From Niveispirillum lacus (GTDB lineage: Bacteria; Pseudomonadota; Alphaproteobacteria; Azospirillales; Azospirillaceae), in contig NZ_NOXU01000029.1 of NCBI RefSeq assembly GCF_002251795.1, forward strand, positions 248,001 to 312,000: 64,000 nt of DNA, given 5' to 3'. Of this stretch, positions 16,633 through 24,908 are shown in pieces (positions within the stretch are counted from its first letter, which is position 1; each line of letters opens with the position of its first letter). Position numbers and translations under genes: made by a program. The notes beneath the pieces were generated by a model. It was not told where the DNA came from and did no database searches. It saw only the letters and a list, made by a program, of their open reading frames with translations.

Positions 16633-17669
16633 CCACACCACTTTCAGCGGAACCATTGACACCAGATCAGGTGCGCAGCCTCACAGAGTGGCTGACCCGA
16701 CAGGCCGGCGCGCGGTCGGTGGTGGTGGGAAATGTGCGGCGGCTGTCCGGTGGTGCCATTTCCGTCAATCTGGCCATCGACCTGATGATCGAAGGCGGTG
16801 ACGTGGCGGGCCCCTGTGCTGCGGTCTTGCGATCTGGATCGCCCAGCGGTGTCTCCGCCAGCCTGGACAAGGTGCGGGAAGCCGCGGTCCTGAAGGCCGC
16901 CTTCGACGCTGGCGTGATGGCCCCGGAACCGCTCTTCGTAGAAGCGACAGGCAATGTCCTGGGAGCCCCCTTCTACCTCATGCGCCGGGCCACGGGCCTG
17001 GCGGCCGGACACCGGTTGGTCAAGGCCCCTACCGTCCCGGCGCTGGCGTATGAGTTGGGCAGACAGTTGGGCCGCCTGCACGCCATCCGTCCCGGTGCGC
17101 CGGGCCTGGATTTCCTGCCCATGCCCACGAACAGCATCGTGGATGAGTGCCTGAACGCCTATCGTGACTGGCTGGGTGATGTGGCGGGGAAGGACCCGGT
17201 CTTGGCCTATGCCCTGCGCTGGCTGGACCGACGCCGCCCGGCCATGGGCGATCTGGTTCTGTCGCACCGTGATTACCGAACCGGCAATTACATGGTCGAT
17301 GATGGGCGGCTGACAGCCATCATCGACTGGGAATTTGCCGGCTGGTCTGACGCGATGGAGGATATCGGCTGGTTCTGCGCCGCTTGCTGGCGGTTTGGTC
17401 AGCGCGCGCGGGAGGCCGGTGGTATCGGCAACCGGGCCGATTTCTACGCCGGTTATGAACAGGCGTCGGGCCGCAGCATCGATCATACCGCAGTTGGCTG
17501 GTGGGAGGTGATGGCGCATCTGCGCTGGGCCGCCATCGCGGTACAGCAGGCGATGCGCCATGTCTCCGGCGCGGAGCCATCGCTGGAACTAGCCCTGACC
17601 GGTCGGATGGTGACAGAGATCAGCTATGACATGCTGCAGCAGATCGACCGGATGGAAGGTGGCGCATGA
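16629..17669 (+). CDS. Phosphotransferase of the aminoglycoside/choline kinase fold
   Basis: The protein of about 346 residues has the APH kinase motifs: the Brenner-type catalytic loop LSHRDYRTGNYMV (Asp and Asn) and the metal-binding IIDWEFAGW. Members beside acyl-CoA dehydrogenases are thought to phosphorylate hydroxyacyl-CoAs so that the hydroxyl can be removed, as in the ACAD10/11 proteins. The GTG start at 16629 overlaps the previous stop (GTGA); a GTG two codons earlier is also possible. The substrate is not evident from sequence. Confidence 0.85.
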   Translation: MTTPLSAEPLTPDQVRSLTEWLTRQAGARSVVVGNVRRLSGGAISVNLAIDLMIEGGDVAGPCAAVLRSGSPSGVSASLDKVREAAVLKAAFDAGVMAPEPLFVEATGNVLGAPFYLMRRATGLAAGHRLVKAPTVPALAYELGRQLGRLHAIRPGAPGLDFLPMPTNSIVDECLNAYRDWLGDVAGKDPVLAYALRWLDRRRPAMGDLVLSHRDYRTGNYMVDDGRLTAIIDWEFAGWSDAMEDIGWFCAACWRFGQRAREAGGIGNRADFYAGYEQASGRSIDHTAVGWWEVMAHLRWAAIAVQQAMRHVSGAEPSLELALTGRMVTEISYDMLQQIDRMEGGA

Positions 17670-18007
17670 CCCCAGAACTGCCCGACGCCGGAAACCTGCT
17701 GGAAACGGCCTTGAACAGCCTGCGGACCGACCTTTTGCCCTACCTGCCCGACCATGCCCGCTACACCGGCCTGATGGTCGCCAATGCCTTGAGTATCGCC
17801 CTGCGTGACCTGCGCGCGGAGCCGGCACGGGCAGAGATGGAAGCCGCCATGACCCGTCTGATCGGTCGCAATGACGCGACAACCCTGTGTCGCGCCATCC
17901 AGGCCGGCAGATTTGACGCACCGGACCACGACAGCGCCCTTCGCCTGAACCTGCTGTTGATCACCAAGGCACGGCTGTCGATCAATAATCCGAAAGCCCT
18001 TGGCTGA
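17666..18007 (+). CDS. DUF6285 domain protein
   Basis: This small, mainly helical protein of 113 residues overlaps the phosphotransferase stop by four bases. Its content (RYTGLMVANALSIALRDL, then TTLCRAIQAGRFD) fits the DUF6285 family, which is regularly found directly after such phosphotransferases. Function is unknown; it is probably a partner of the kinase. It ends 20 bases before the -35 box of the next operon. Confidence 0.75.
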   Translation: MTPELPDAGNLLETALNSLRTDLLPYLPDHARYTGLMVANALSIALRDLRAEPARAEMEAAMTRLIGRNDATTLCRAIQAGRFDAPDHDSALRLNLLLITKARLSINNPKALG

Positions 18008-18026
18008 CCCTGCCCTTTGAGGCCCG

Positions 18027-18075
18027 TTGACGGCGGCCGGCCATGCACATACAGTGACCAATGACTCATCATTCA
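18027..18075 (+). promoter_or_regulatory. Promoter with shared regulon operator (site 1)
   Basis: A -35 box TTGACG (18027-18032), 17-base spacer, -10 TACAGT (18050-18055), then the inverted repeat TGACT-CATC-ATTCA at 18062-18075. The repeat would cover the transcription start of the Rieske oxygenase gene at 18124. The half-site ATTCA differs by one base from the consensus AATCA or AGTCA. Confidence 0.75.
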
Positions 18076-18123
18076 TAATAATGCGGCGACAGGCCGCCGA
18101 TTGAACAGCGGAGGATGCAACCC

Positions 18124-19449
18124 ATGTCCGTGATCAATACCCAGCCGCCCCGACCCGCCGTCGAGCCCTCGCCGCCGCCGCCAATCCTGCGCGGCGACCC
18201 GATTACAGGCAACCGCTACACCAGCCGGGACTTCATGGCGCTGGAATGGGAGCGGATGTGGACACGTGTCTGGCATATTGGTGGCTGGGCGGCCGACCTG
18301 CCGCAGCCGGGTGATTACATCACGCACGCCATCGGGCAGGAAAGCATTCTGATGGTGCGGCAGGAGGATGGGTCGGTCGCCGCCTTCTACAATGTCTGCC
18401 CCCACCGCGGAAACCGGCTGGTGCATGGCGATCTGGGCCATGCCAAGGTTTTCACCTGCTCGTACCATTCCTGGCAGTTTGACCGGGCAGGCACCACCTG
18501 CCGCGTTCAGGACCCCGACGATTTCCCGCAGGGAAATCCCTGTGGCAAAGTCCGCCTGTCGGCCATCAAGTGCGAGGTCTGGGGCGGGTTTGTTTGGTTC
18601 AACATGGACCCCAACGCTCCGCCGCTGCGCCAATTTCTCGACCCTGTCGCCCCGCAATTTGACAAATACAGCATGGATGGTCAGGTTCGCGTCTTGTACC
18701 TGACGGCGGAAGTGAATTGTAACTGGAAGATCATCCACGACAATTTCAACGAAAGTTACCATCTGCCGACCCTGCATCCTGAATTATCGACCTTCATCGA
18801 AGATGCCTACCAGGACACGATGTTCGACCTGTACGCATCGGGCCACAACCGGATGCGGATGAAGGGCGGGCTGCCTTCCTTACGCGCACACAGCGTGACC
18901 GATGTAGCGCAGCCGTTGGACGATATCCTGCGCACCTGGGACCTGGACCCGACCAGCTTTCAAGGGCATGCCCGCGATGCCCGCCAGGCCCTTCAGCAGC
19001 AGAAACGCCGCCTGGGCACGGGACGCGGCTTTGCCCATTATGATCTGCTGGATGATGACCAACTGACCGATTATCACCACTATACGCTGTTTCCCAACGT
19101 ATCCCTGACCATGAGTGCGGATGGGTTCCAGCTGCTGCGGCCACAGCCGCACCCGACCGATCCGGAAAAATGCATTTTCGACCATTGGTTCATGGTGCCC
19201 GTCGTGCCGGGCCAGACAGAAGCGATGACCCCCGTGGGTCCCCGCCCCCTGGCTGAAGCCGAACATGAAATCTTCAAGCATGGCGAGCAGACACTGGGCT
19301 TCGTCGCCGATCAAGACCTGTCAATTGCCGTCGGACAGCAACTCGGCCTGCGGTCCCGTGGCTTCAAGGATGCCTATCTGACAGGGCAGGAGTCGCGGGT
19401 GCGCCGGTTCCATGAAATGATCAATGATTATATCGAAGGGCGGCGCTGA
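18124..19449 (+). CDS. Rieske non-heme iron oxygenase, alpha subunit (first of three)
   Basis: This protein of about 441 residues has a Rieske 2Fe-2S centre (CPHRG, 20 residues later CSYHSW) and a catalytic domain with the mononuclear iron ligands in NFNESYHLPTLHPE. It would hydroxylate a ring or demethylate a substrate with electrons from a ferredoxin. The start at 18124 was chosen because GGAGG lies nine bases upstream; the ATG at 18115 is too close to that site. No small (beta) subunit is encoded nearby. It converges on the TetR gene 10 bases downstream. Confidence 0.92.
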   Translation: MSVINTQPPRPAVEPSPPPPILRGDPITGNRYTSRDFMALEWERMWTRVWHIGGWAADLPQPGDYITHAIGQESILMVRQEDGSVAAFYNVCPHRGNRLVHGDLGHAKVFTCSYHSWQFDRAGTTCRVQDPDDFPQGNPCGKVRLSAIKCEVWGGFVWFNMDPNAPPLRQFLDPVAPQFDKYSMDGQVRVLYLTAEVNCNWKIIHDNFNESYHLPTLHPELSTFIEDAYQDTMFDLYASGHNRMRMKGGLPSLRAHSVTDVAQPLDDILRTWDLDPTSFQGHARDARQALQQQKRRLGTGRGFAHYDLLDDDQLTDYHHYTLFPNVSLTMSADGFQLLRPQPHPTDPEKCIFDHWFMVPVVPGQTEAMTPVGPRPLAEAEHEIFKHGEQTLGFVADQDLSIAVGQQLGLRSRGFKDAYLTGQESRVRRFHEMINDYIEGRR

Positions 19450-19458
19450 TGCCGCTGC

Positions 19459-20199
19459 TCATGCCTCCACCGTTGCCTTCGCGCGGCGGCGTGGGGCGGG
19501 TTTTGGGGTGGGTTCCGGCACTGATGTCAGCTCCTGTGCAGCCAGAAGCGGGGCCAATGGCCCTGCTTTGAGGCCTGTCGCCACGAACCGCAGATAGGTA
19601 TCAAGGATATCGGGCGACAGCGGCTTGATCTTGCCATCGACCGCGCAGAACCGCATCAGCAGGTAAGAGCGCGCGCCCATCAGCATGCTGGCCACCTGTT
19701 CCAGCTCAATATCGCTGTAAAGCGGCGGGTCCTGGTCCTTCAGGCTGCGCCGCAGCGAGCGGACATAGCGTTCGACCAGCATGCCGATATGGGCGCGGAA
19801 GGCAGTGGGGGCAAAAAGCTCCGCCTCCATCATCAGCCGATACATATAAGGGTGCGCCACCAGATAGGCAAAATTCGCCTCCAGGCCCCGCCGCTCCACC
19901 TCCAGCAAGGAGGTGGCGTTGCGCACAGCATCGCTGATCTTATCCAGCATGCGCGCGCCCAGCGTGGGCAGCAGCAGGTCAAACAATTCCTGCTGCGATT
20001 TGAAATGCAGGTAGAAGGTGCCATGCGCCACCTTGGCCTTGGCCGTCACCCGCGCGATGGAACAGCCGGCATAGCCATAACGACCGACAATCTTCGCCGC
20101 TGCCTCAATCAAGGCAAGCCGCGTCGCCTCATTCTTCTCCACCTTTTCGGCAGAAGGCTTTCGTTTGCGAACCTGTGCGCTTGCCCCCACCGTCGACAC
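19459..20199 (-). CDS. TetR-family regulator 1 of the catabolic cluster
   Basis: This 246-residue regulator has a helix-turn-helix GYAGCSIARVTAKAKVAHGTFYLHF region (residues about 42-66) and a basic Pro/Ala-rich C-terminal tail. It is a paralogue of the regulator at 22836-23609: the recognition helix SIARV, KVAHGTFYLHFKSQQ is nearly identical, so both may read related sites. Its own promoter carries a different palindrome at 20244-20260. It may control the regulon jointly with, or in opposition to, the second TetR. Confidence 0.9.
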   Translation of the reverse strand: MSTVGASAQVRKRKPSAEKVEKNEATRLALIEAAAKIVGRYGYAGCSIARVTAKAKVAHGTFYLHFKSQQELFDLLLPTLGARMLDKISDAVRNATSLLEVERRGLEANFAYLVAHPYMYRLMMEAELFAPTAFRAHIGMLVERYVRSLRRSLKDQDPPLYSDIELEQVASMLMGARSYLLMRFCAVDGKIKPLSPDILDTYLRFVATGLKAGPLAPLLAAQELTSVPEPTPKPAPRRRAKATVEA

Positions 20200-20243
20200 T
20201 CCCTGCCCCTCGAACCATCATCGGCCGGATATCGGCCTACCTC

Positions 20244-20260
20244 ATCATTAAGGTAATGAT
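20244..20260. promoter_or_regulatory. Palindrome before TetR 1
   Basis: ATCATTA-AGG-TAATGAT is a perfect 7+7 inverted repeat about 45 bases before the TetR 1 start. It overlaps a possible minus-strand -10 (CTATCA) that has TTGAAC 17 bases upstream. It differs from the shared regulon operator in spacing and core, although both contain TCATTA/TAATGA. Probable autoregulatory site. Confidence 0.6.
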
Positions 20261-20281
20261 AGCAAGGGTTGTGGCAAGGGT

Positions 20282-20593
20282 TCAATCCGGGGCAACCACG
20301 ATGGAGAGGCCGGCCAACGTTGGCGTCACCGGGATTTGACAGGACAGGCGCGAGTCCGCCGTCACGTCGGGCAGATCGGCGAGCAAGGCCGCCTCATCCG
20401 CGCTGACCGGCGGCAATTGGCCGGGGGCCGCGTTTTGCACATAGATGTGACAGGTACCGCAGGACATGTTCCCGCCGCAGGTACCCTCCACCGACAGCCC
20501 GGCATTGCGGAGCGCGACCATCAGGCTGTCACCATCAGCGGCTGCAAGTGTGTGGGCGGTTCCGTCGCGATCTTTTGCCAGAATAGGGGGCAT
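20282..20593 (-). CDS. 2Fe-2S ferredoxin
   Basis: The roughly 103-residue protein has the plant/putidaredoxin-type cluster motif: CGGNMSCGTC, with the fourth Cys in SRLSCQI. It carries single electrons, most likely from the ferredoxin reductase at 48743-49909 to the P450 and the Rieske oxygenases of this regulon. The ATG at 20593 (MPPILAKDRDG) opens directly on the ferredoxin fold; an upstream frame to 20659 would run through the operator and was rejected. Confidence 0.9.
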   Translation of the reverse strand: MPPILAKDRDGTAHTLAAADGDSLMVALRNAGLSVEGTCGGNMSCGTCHIYVQNAAPGQLPPVSADEAALLADLPDVTADSRLSCQIPVTPTLAGLSIVVAPD

Positions 20594-20602
20594 GACACTT
20601 CC

Positions 20603-20655
20603 TTGACTGACTTCTGATTCATCGATCATAATCACGCTGAAGCGGGACAGGTCAA
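20603..20655. promoter_or_regulatory. Divergent promoter with shared regulon operator (site 2)
   Basis: The repeat TGATT-CATC-GATCA lies at 20615-20628. On the minus strand it follows TTGACC (20655-20650), a 17-base spacer and ATTATG (20632-20627), serving the ferredoxin. On the plus strand TTGACT (20603-20608) with an 18-base spacer and CATAAT (20627-20632) could serve the enoyl-CoA hydratase, so one repressor site could silence both. Confidence 0.7.
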
Positions 20656-20701
20656 GCACCGGTTATCGCCGTTCGTGCAAAATGACAGGGGAGAGAAACC
20701 G

Positions 20702-21509
20702 ATGACAGCGGCGGAGTTGGTCGGGATTGAACGGCGCGGTGCTGTGGCACAGGTCACCGTCAACCGTCCGGAAGCGTTGAATGCCCTGAACATGGGGCTG
20801 GCGCGCGCTGGATCAGGCGCTGGCGACGGTAGAGGCTGACCGATCTGTGCGGTCCGTCATCCTGACCGGCGCCGGCCGTGCCTTCATGGCCGGGGGGGAT
20901 GTAAGGGAATTCGCACAGACCCTGGACGGGACCGCCACAGAGCGTCGGCAGTATTTCAACCGGCTCATTGACCATGCCCATGGCGCGGTACAGCGCATCT
21001 GGCGCATGCCCAAACCGGTGATCGCCGCAATCAACGGGCCTGTTGCAGGCTTTGGCATCGGGCTGGCCGCGGCCTGTGATGCCTCCATCGCCGCAGAGGG
21101 AGCGATGCTGTCGCTGGCTTACTGCCATCTGGGTGCCACACCCGACGGGGGGGCCACCATGATCCTGCCGCATCTGTGTGGCCTGAAACGCGCCAGCGAA
21201 CTGGTGATGCTGGGCGACCGGATCAGTGCAGCAGACGCCAGGGTATTGGGTATCGTCAACCAGGTCGTGCCTGCGGACGCCCTTCCCACCACGGTGGAGG
21301 ACCTAGCTCAGCGTCTGGCCAAGGGCCCCGCCGGCGCACATGGGGCTGGCAAGGCGCTGTTGCGCGGGCCGCTGACCGCCGCCTTCATGGCCCAGCTTTT
21401 GGCCGAAAAAGACCAGTTCGCCGCCCGCGCCGACAGTGCTGAGTTCGCCGAGGGGTTGCGGGCCTTTCTGGCGAAACGACGCCCGGATTTCATGGGCTGC
21501 GGCGCTTGA
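20702..21509 (+). pseudogene. Enoyl-CoA hydratase/isomerase, frameshifted
   Basis: The first 35 codons from 20702 (VTVNRPEALNALNM) match the enoyl-CoA hydratase N-terminus but then hit a stop. The remainder continues in another frame, with RSVILTGAGRAFMAGGD and NGPVAGFGIGLAAACD, the two loops of the oxyanion hole, and runs to 21509. The shift falls in the GC-alternating run at about 20801-20810. It is either a real inactivation or a sequencing error in a GC repeat. If intact it would hydrate or isomerise enoyl-CoA. Its stop codon lies within the -35 box of the next promoter. Confidence 0.8.
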
Positions 21510-21547
21510 CAAGGCCGGACACATCACACAATGTGACTGCCGGATCA
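21506..21547 (+). promoter_or_regulatory. Promoter with shared regulon operator (site 3)
   Basis: TTGACA (21506-21511), 17-base spacer, CAATGT (21529-21534), then the repeat TGACT-GCCG-GATCA at 21534-21547, starting on the last base of the -10. It precedes the NTF2-fold/SDR gene pair. Confidence 0.7.
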
Positions 21548-21616
21548 CTAATCAGCAATGACGCCTTGCGGCTGGACCAACCGGCCCCGCACATCATCAT
21601 AAAACGGGAGGATAAG

Positions 21617-22030
21617 ATGCCGTTCACGGGACCGGTGGAGGACCGTCTGGCCATCCGCGAATTGAACGAAACCTATGCAGATGCCGTCAACCAGCATAGT
21701 GCCGAAGATTGGGCATCGACCTGGGCCGAGGATAGTTTCTGGTGCCTGCCGCATGTGCCGGGCATGGAGAAATTGTCGGGCAAACAGACCATCGTCGATG
21801 CCTGGGTGGCGGCGATGAAACATTATCCCGACATTGTGTTCCTGGTGCTGCCTGGCTCCATCACGGTTGCGGGCGATCAAGCAACCGCGCGCATGTACAC
21901 CGCAGAATCCTACACCGATGCCGAGGGTGTGGCGCGGCGCACCCATGGCCAGTATGACGATATCCTGGTGAAGATTGATGGGCGCTGGGCCTTCAAATCC
22001 CGCACATTCTCCGTGCGCTATTGGGTCTGA
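21617..22030 (+). CDS. NTF2-fold (SnoaL-like) protein
   Basis: This is a 137-residue single-domain protein of the SnoaL/NTF2 cone fold, seen in the opening helix (DRLAIRELNETYADAVNQHSAEDWASTWAEDS region) and closing beta strands (GRWAFKSRTFSVRYW). Such folds act as small isomerases, hydratases or binding proteins in steroid, polyketide and aromatic pathways. The ATG at 21617 follows a GGGAGG site. It shares an operon with the SDR that starts 11 bases after its stop. Confidence 0.8.
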   Translation: MPFTGPVEDRLAIRELNETYADAVNQHSAEDWASTWAEDSFWCLPHVPGMEKLSGKQTIVDAWVAAMKHYPDIVFLVLPGSITVAGDQATARMYTAESYTDAEGVARRTHGQYDDILVKIDGRWAFKSRTFSVRYWV

Positions 22031-22041
22031 GGAGGGGTGTG

Positions 22042-22830
22042 ATGGGACGTCTTGCCGGCAAGGGCGCCATCGTCATCGGCGCTGCCAATCGCGACAATAT
22101 GGGCCAGGTCATCGCCCGCCGCTTCGCCGCCGAGGGGGCGACGGTGGTAGTGGCCGGCCGCAAGCGGGATGAGCTGGACCGGTTGGCCGATGAGATCGGT
22201 GGCCATGCCGCCCTGTGCGACATTACCAGTCGGGCCGATATCTTCGCCCTGGCGGCGTTCGCGAAGGATAAGCTGGGCCATGTCGACATTGCCCTGAATG
22301 CCACAGGCTGGGGCCTGTTGAAACCCTTCCTGGAGACGACCGAGGAAGAGTTTGATCAGATGAGCGCGCTTCAGTTCAAAGGCCCGTTCATGTTCTATCA
22401 GGCCGTGATCGGGGTCATGGATCGCGGCGGGTCGATCATTCAGATCAGTTCGGCCACCGCTACCATCATGTTGAACGACCACGCCGCCTATATGGGGGCC
22501 AAGGCCGGCACCGATCACATCATCCGCGTCGTCGCCCATGAATTCGGGCAGCGGGGCATCCGCGCCAATTCCATCTCCCCCGGCCTGACCGCCACACCAA
22601 TGACGGCCGGCCATATGGCCATCCCCGGCCTGACAGAGGCGTTCCTGCCGGAATATCCGCTGGGGCGCATCGGCACGTCGGACGACATCGCCGCCGCCGC
22701 CGTCTGGCTGGCGTCTGATGAATGCTTCATGACGGGCGAGAATTTGCAGGTGAATGGCGGCCTGACCCTGCGCCGCAACCCCACACGCGAAGAGGTGGCG
22801 GCGTCCATTGCGCGGGCGGCGGGGGCCTGA
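22042..22830 (+). CDS. Short-chain dehydrogenase/reductase
   Basis: The 262-residue SDR has a variant nucleotide motif IGAANRDNMGQ, a Ser in QISSATAT and the YMGAK catalytic Tyr/Lys pair. The glycine pattern is closer to enoyl-ACP-reductase-like SDRs than to the classical TGxxxGIG form. It would reduce or oxidise an alcohol/ketone with NAD(P). GGAGG lies just before the ATG at 22042, chosen over the upstream GTG/ATG at 22021. Coding ends six bases before the convergent TetR gene. Confidence 0.88.
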   Translation: MGRLAGKGAIVIGAANRDNMGQVIARRFAAEGATVVVAGRKRDELDRLADEIGGHAALCDITSRADIFALAAFAKDKLGHVDIALNATGWGLLKPFLETTEEEFDQMSALQFKGPFMFYQAVIGVMDRGGSIIQISSATATIMLNDHAAYMGAKAGTDHIIRVVAHEFGQRGIRANSISPGLTATPMTAGHMAIPGLTEAFLPEYPLGRIGTSDDIAAAAVWLASDECFMTGENLQVNGGLTLRRNPTREEVAASIARAAGA

Positions 22831-22835
22831 CGTCC

Positions 22836-23609
22836 CTACGCCCCCGCGACCTTGCGCTTGCGACGTGGTGTCAGGGGTACCACCTCCGCCGCTGATGCCG
22901 CTGGTGCTGCTGTCGCTTTGGCTGGTGCTTCCGGCTTGACCCCCAAACCCTCGGCGACAAAGCGCAGGTAGGTTTCGGTCAACTCGCGGGTCAGCGGTTT
23001 GAGGCAGTTGCCCTGCACGCAGAAGCGGGTCAGGAGGTAATAGCGCGCGCCCAGCAGCATGGAGATGACGGCGTCCAGCTGTTCCTCGCTGAAGGCAGGC
23101 TGGCTTTGGGCGGCCATGGAGCGGCGGAGCGATTTCTTGTAGGGTTTGGCCAGTTCCTCAAAATATTGACGATAGGCGACGGGGGCGTAGAGTTCCGCCT
23201 CCGACGTCACACGGTGCAGGTACGGGTGCTGCACCAGGTAATCAAAATTGGCCACTAGGCCACGATGTTCCAGTTCGATGAGGCTTCTGCTGTCGCGCAC
23301 CGCCTTGCCGATCACCTCTAGCATCTCAGCGCCTAAGGCCGGCAGAAGCTGGTCGAACAGATCCTGCTGCGATTTGAAATGCAGATAGAAGGTGCCGTGC
23401 GCCACCTTGGCCCGCGCCGCCACCCGTGCGATGGAACAGCCAGCATAGCCATATTTGCCGATGACGCGCGCCGCAGCATTCAACAGACGCACCCGCGTCT
23501 CTACGTTCTTCTGCTGCTGTGCCTCTGACCGTCGGCGGCGGGGGGGAACAGGCTCCCCCTCGGGCCGATCTTCGGCAGGGGGGGCGGCTTTCGGCTTCCT
23601 GGATGGCAC
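22836..23609 (-). CDS. TetR-family regulator 2, best candidate for the regulon repressor
   Basis: This regulator of about 257 residues has a low-complexity charged N-terminal tail (about 45 residues), a helix-turn-helix (YGYAGCSIARVAARAKVAH region) and a basic C-terminal tail. The start is uncertain: a GTG at 23609 with AGGG upstream is preferred, because the longer frame to 23771 would run through its own operator and promoter. The promoter contains the only perfect copy of the shared inverted repeat, so autorepression and control of the other sites is the simplest reading. It is a close paralogue of the TetR at 19459-20199. Confidence 0.85.
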   Translation of the reverse strand: MPSRKPKAAPPAEDRPEGEPVPPRRRRSEAQQQKNVETRVRLLNAAARVIGKYGYAGCSIARVAARAKVAHGTFYLHFKSQQDLFDQLLPALGAEMLEVIGKAVRDSRSLIELEHRGLVANFDYLVQHPYLHRVTSEAELYAPVAYRQYFEELAKPYKKSLRRSMAAQSQPAFSEEQLDAVISMLLGARYYLLTRFCVQGNCLKPLTRELTETYLRFVAEGLGVKPEAPAKATAAPAASAAEVVPLTPRRKRKVAGA

Positions 23610-23663
23610 GGGATCACCCTGACTGATGCGGGTTGTGCGGACGGGCGCACATGAAATGATTAG

Positions 23664-23705
23664 TGACTCGAAAGTCATTTTGTCACAGTTCATTCCTGAC
23701 TGCAA
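23664..23705 (-). promoter_or_regulatory. Promoter of TetR 2 with the perfect regulon operator (site 4)
   Basis: On the minus strand TTGCAG (23705-23700), 17-base spacer, CAAAAT (23682-23677), then TGACT-TTCG-AGTCA (23677-23664), a perfect 5+5 inverted repeat. The operator begins on the last base of the -10, as at most other sites. Confidence 0.75.
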
Positions 23706-23753
23706 TCCCAGTCTCGGTCCCATCAATTCGCCGTATTGAGCGAGCGAGAGCCG

Positions 23754-23795
23754 TTGACGGACAGGGATCACGACGTTATAATGACTAATGAATCA
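23754..23795 (+). promoter_or_regulatory. Promoter with shared regulon operator (site 5), near-consensus
   Basis: TTGACG (23754-23759), exactly 17 bases, consensus TATAAT (23777-23782), then TGACT-AATG-AATCA at 23782-23795. It drives the E1/E2 dehydrogenase operon whose first ATG is at 23925. This is the clearest sigma-70-type promoter of the set. Confidence 0.8.
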
Positions 23796-23924
23796 AAAAT
23801 CATTGTCAGGAGGATGGGGCCCTGCCCCAAGGCCGCTTCAAGACCGGGAACCGTCATGGCACCCTATGCCCTGACCAACCGCGGCGGCCCCACCATGACC
23901 GCCTGACAGCACAGGGAGATTTCC

Positions 23925-24893
23925 ATGCAGATCAGCCGCGAGCAGATGCTGCGGGCCTACCGCCAGATGGTGACAATCCGGGAGTTTGAGGAACGGATTC
24001 ATGTCGATATCCAGCGCGGCGGAATCGCCGGCTTCACCCATCTTTACGCGGGCCAAGAAGCAGTGGCCGTCGGGGTGTGCGAACACCTGACGGATACGGA
24101 CACCATCATCAGCACCCATCGTGGTCATGGTCACTGCATCGCCAAGGGCTGTGACGTCATCGGCATGATGAAAGAGATTTATGGCCGCCAGGATGGGCTG
24201 TGCAAGGGCAAGGGCGGGTCGATGCATATCGCCGATCTGGACCGGGGCATGCTGGGGGCCAACGGCATTGTCGGCGGCGGCCCCCCCATCGCCGTTGGGG
24301 CTGCCATCTCTGCCAAGGTGCTGAAGACAGGCGGCGTCGCCGTCTCGTTCAGCGGCGACGGGGCCAGCAACCAGGGCACCGTGTTTGAGGCCATGAACAT
24401 GGCGGTGGTCCTGAAGGTCCCGAAGATTTTTGTGTTCGAAAACAATGGCTACAGCGAACATACCGGCTTCAGTTATGCGGTTGGCAGCAAGGATATCGTG
24501 CGCCGTACCGAAGGGTTCGGGATGCCGGTGTTCAAGGCCGACGGGTATGATTTCTTCTCCGTCTATGAGGCGATGCGTCAGGCCACGGAATTGTCGCGCC
24601 AGGGTGGCGGCCCCTGCGCCATCTATGCCGAATGCACCCGCTTTTTCGGGCATTTCGAAGGCGACCCCCAGCTTTACCGTGCCAAGGACGAGGTGGCGCG
24701 GCTGCGGGCCGAAAATGACAGCCTGAAAATCTTCCGCCAGCGGGTGACGGAAGCCAACCTGCTGCCCGGCGGGGACCTGGATCAGGTCGAAGGGGAGGTT
24801 CGTGATCTGATTGATCGCGCCGTGCGCGAGGCGGTTGCTGCCCCCGCCCCGACCGCCGCCGATGTCCTGACCGACGTCTATATCAGCTACTGA
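23925..24893 (+). CDS. 2-oxoacid dehydrogenase E1 component, alpha subunit
   Basis: The 322-residue thiamine-diphosphate enzyme subunit has the cofactor motif GDGASNQGTVFEAMNMA to ENNGY (GDG...NN) and the phosphorylation-loop-like GKGGSMH. It decarboxylates a 2-oxoacid and hands the acyl group to the E2 lipoyl arm. The family includes pyruvate, acetoin and branched-chain 2-oxoacid dehydrogenases; sequence alone does not fix the substrate, and in this regulon a carboxylic fragment of the main substrate is likely. E1 beta follows within 16 bases. Confidence 0.9.
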   Translation: MQISREQMLRAYRQMVTIREFEERIHVDIQRGGIAGFTHLYAGQEAVAVGVCEHLTDTDTIISTHRGHGHCIAKGCDVIGMMKEIYGRQDGLCKGKGGSMHIADLDRGMLGANGIVGGGPPIAVGAAISAKVLKTGGVAVSFSGDGASNQGTVFEAMNMAVVLKVPKIFVFENNGYSEHTGFSYAVGSKDIVRRTEGFGMPVFKADGYDFFSVYEAMRQATELSRQGGGPCAIYAECTRFFGHFEGDPQLYRAKDEVARLRAENDSLKIFRQRVTEANLLPGGDLDQVEGEVRDLIDRAVREAVAAPAPTAADVLTDVYISY

Positions 24894-24908
24894 GTGGGAA
24901 CCGTACCC

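Noticed and set aside
22836-23771. Longer 311-residue TetR 2
   Set aside because: Its extra N-terminus would be encoded by the operator and -10/-35 region; a GTG at 23609 is more likely.
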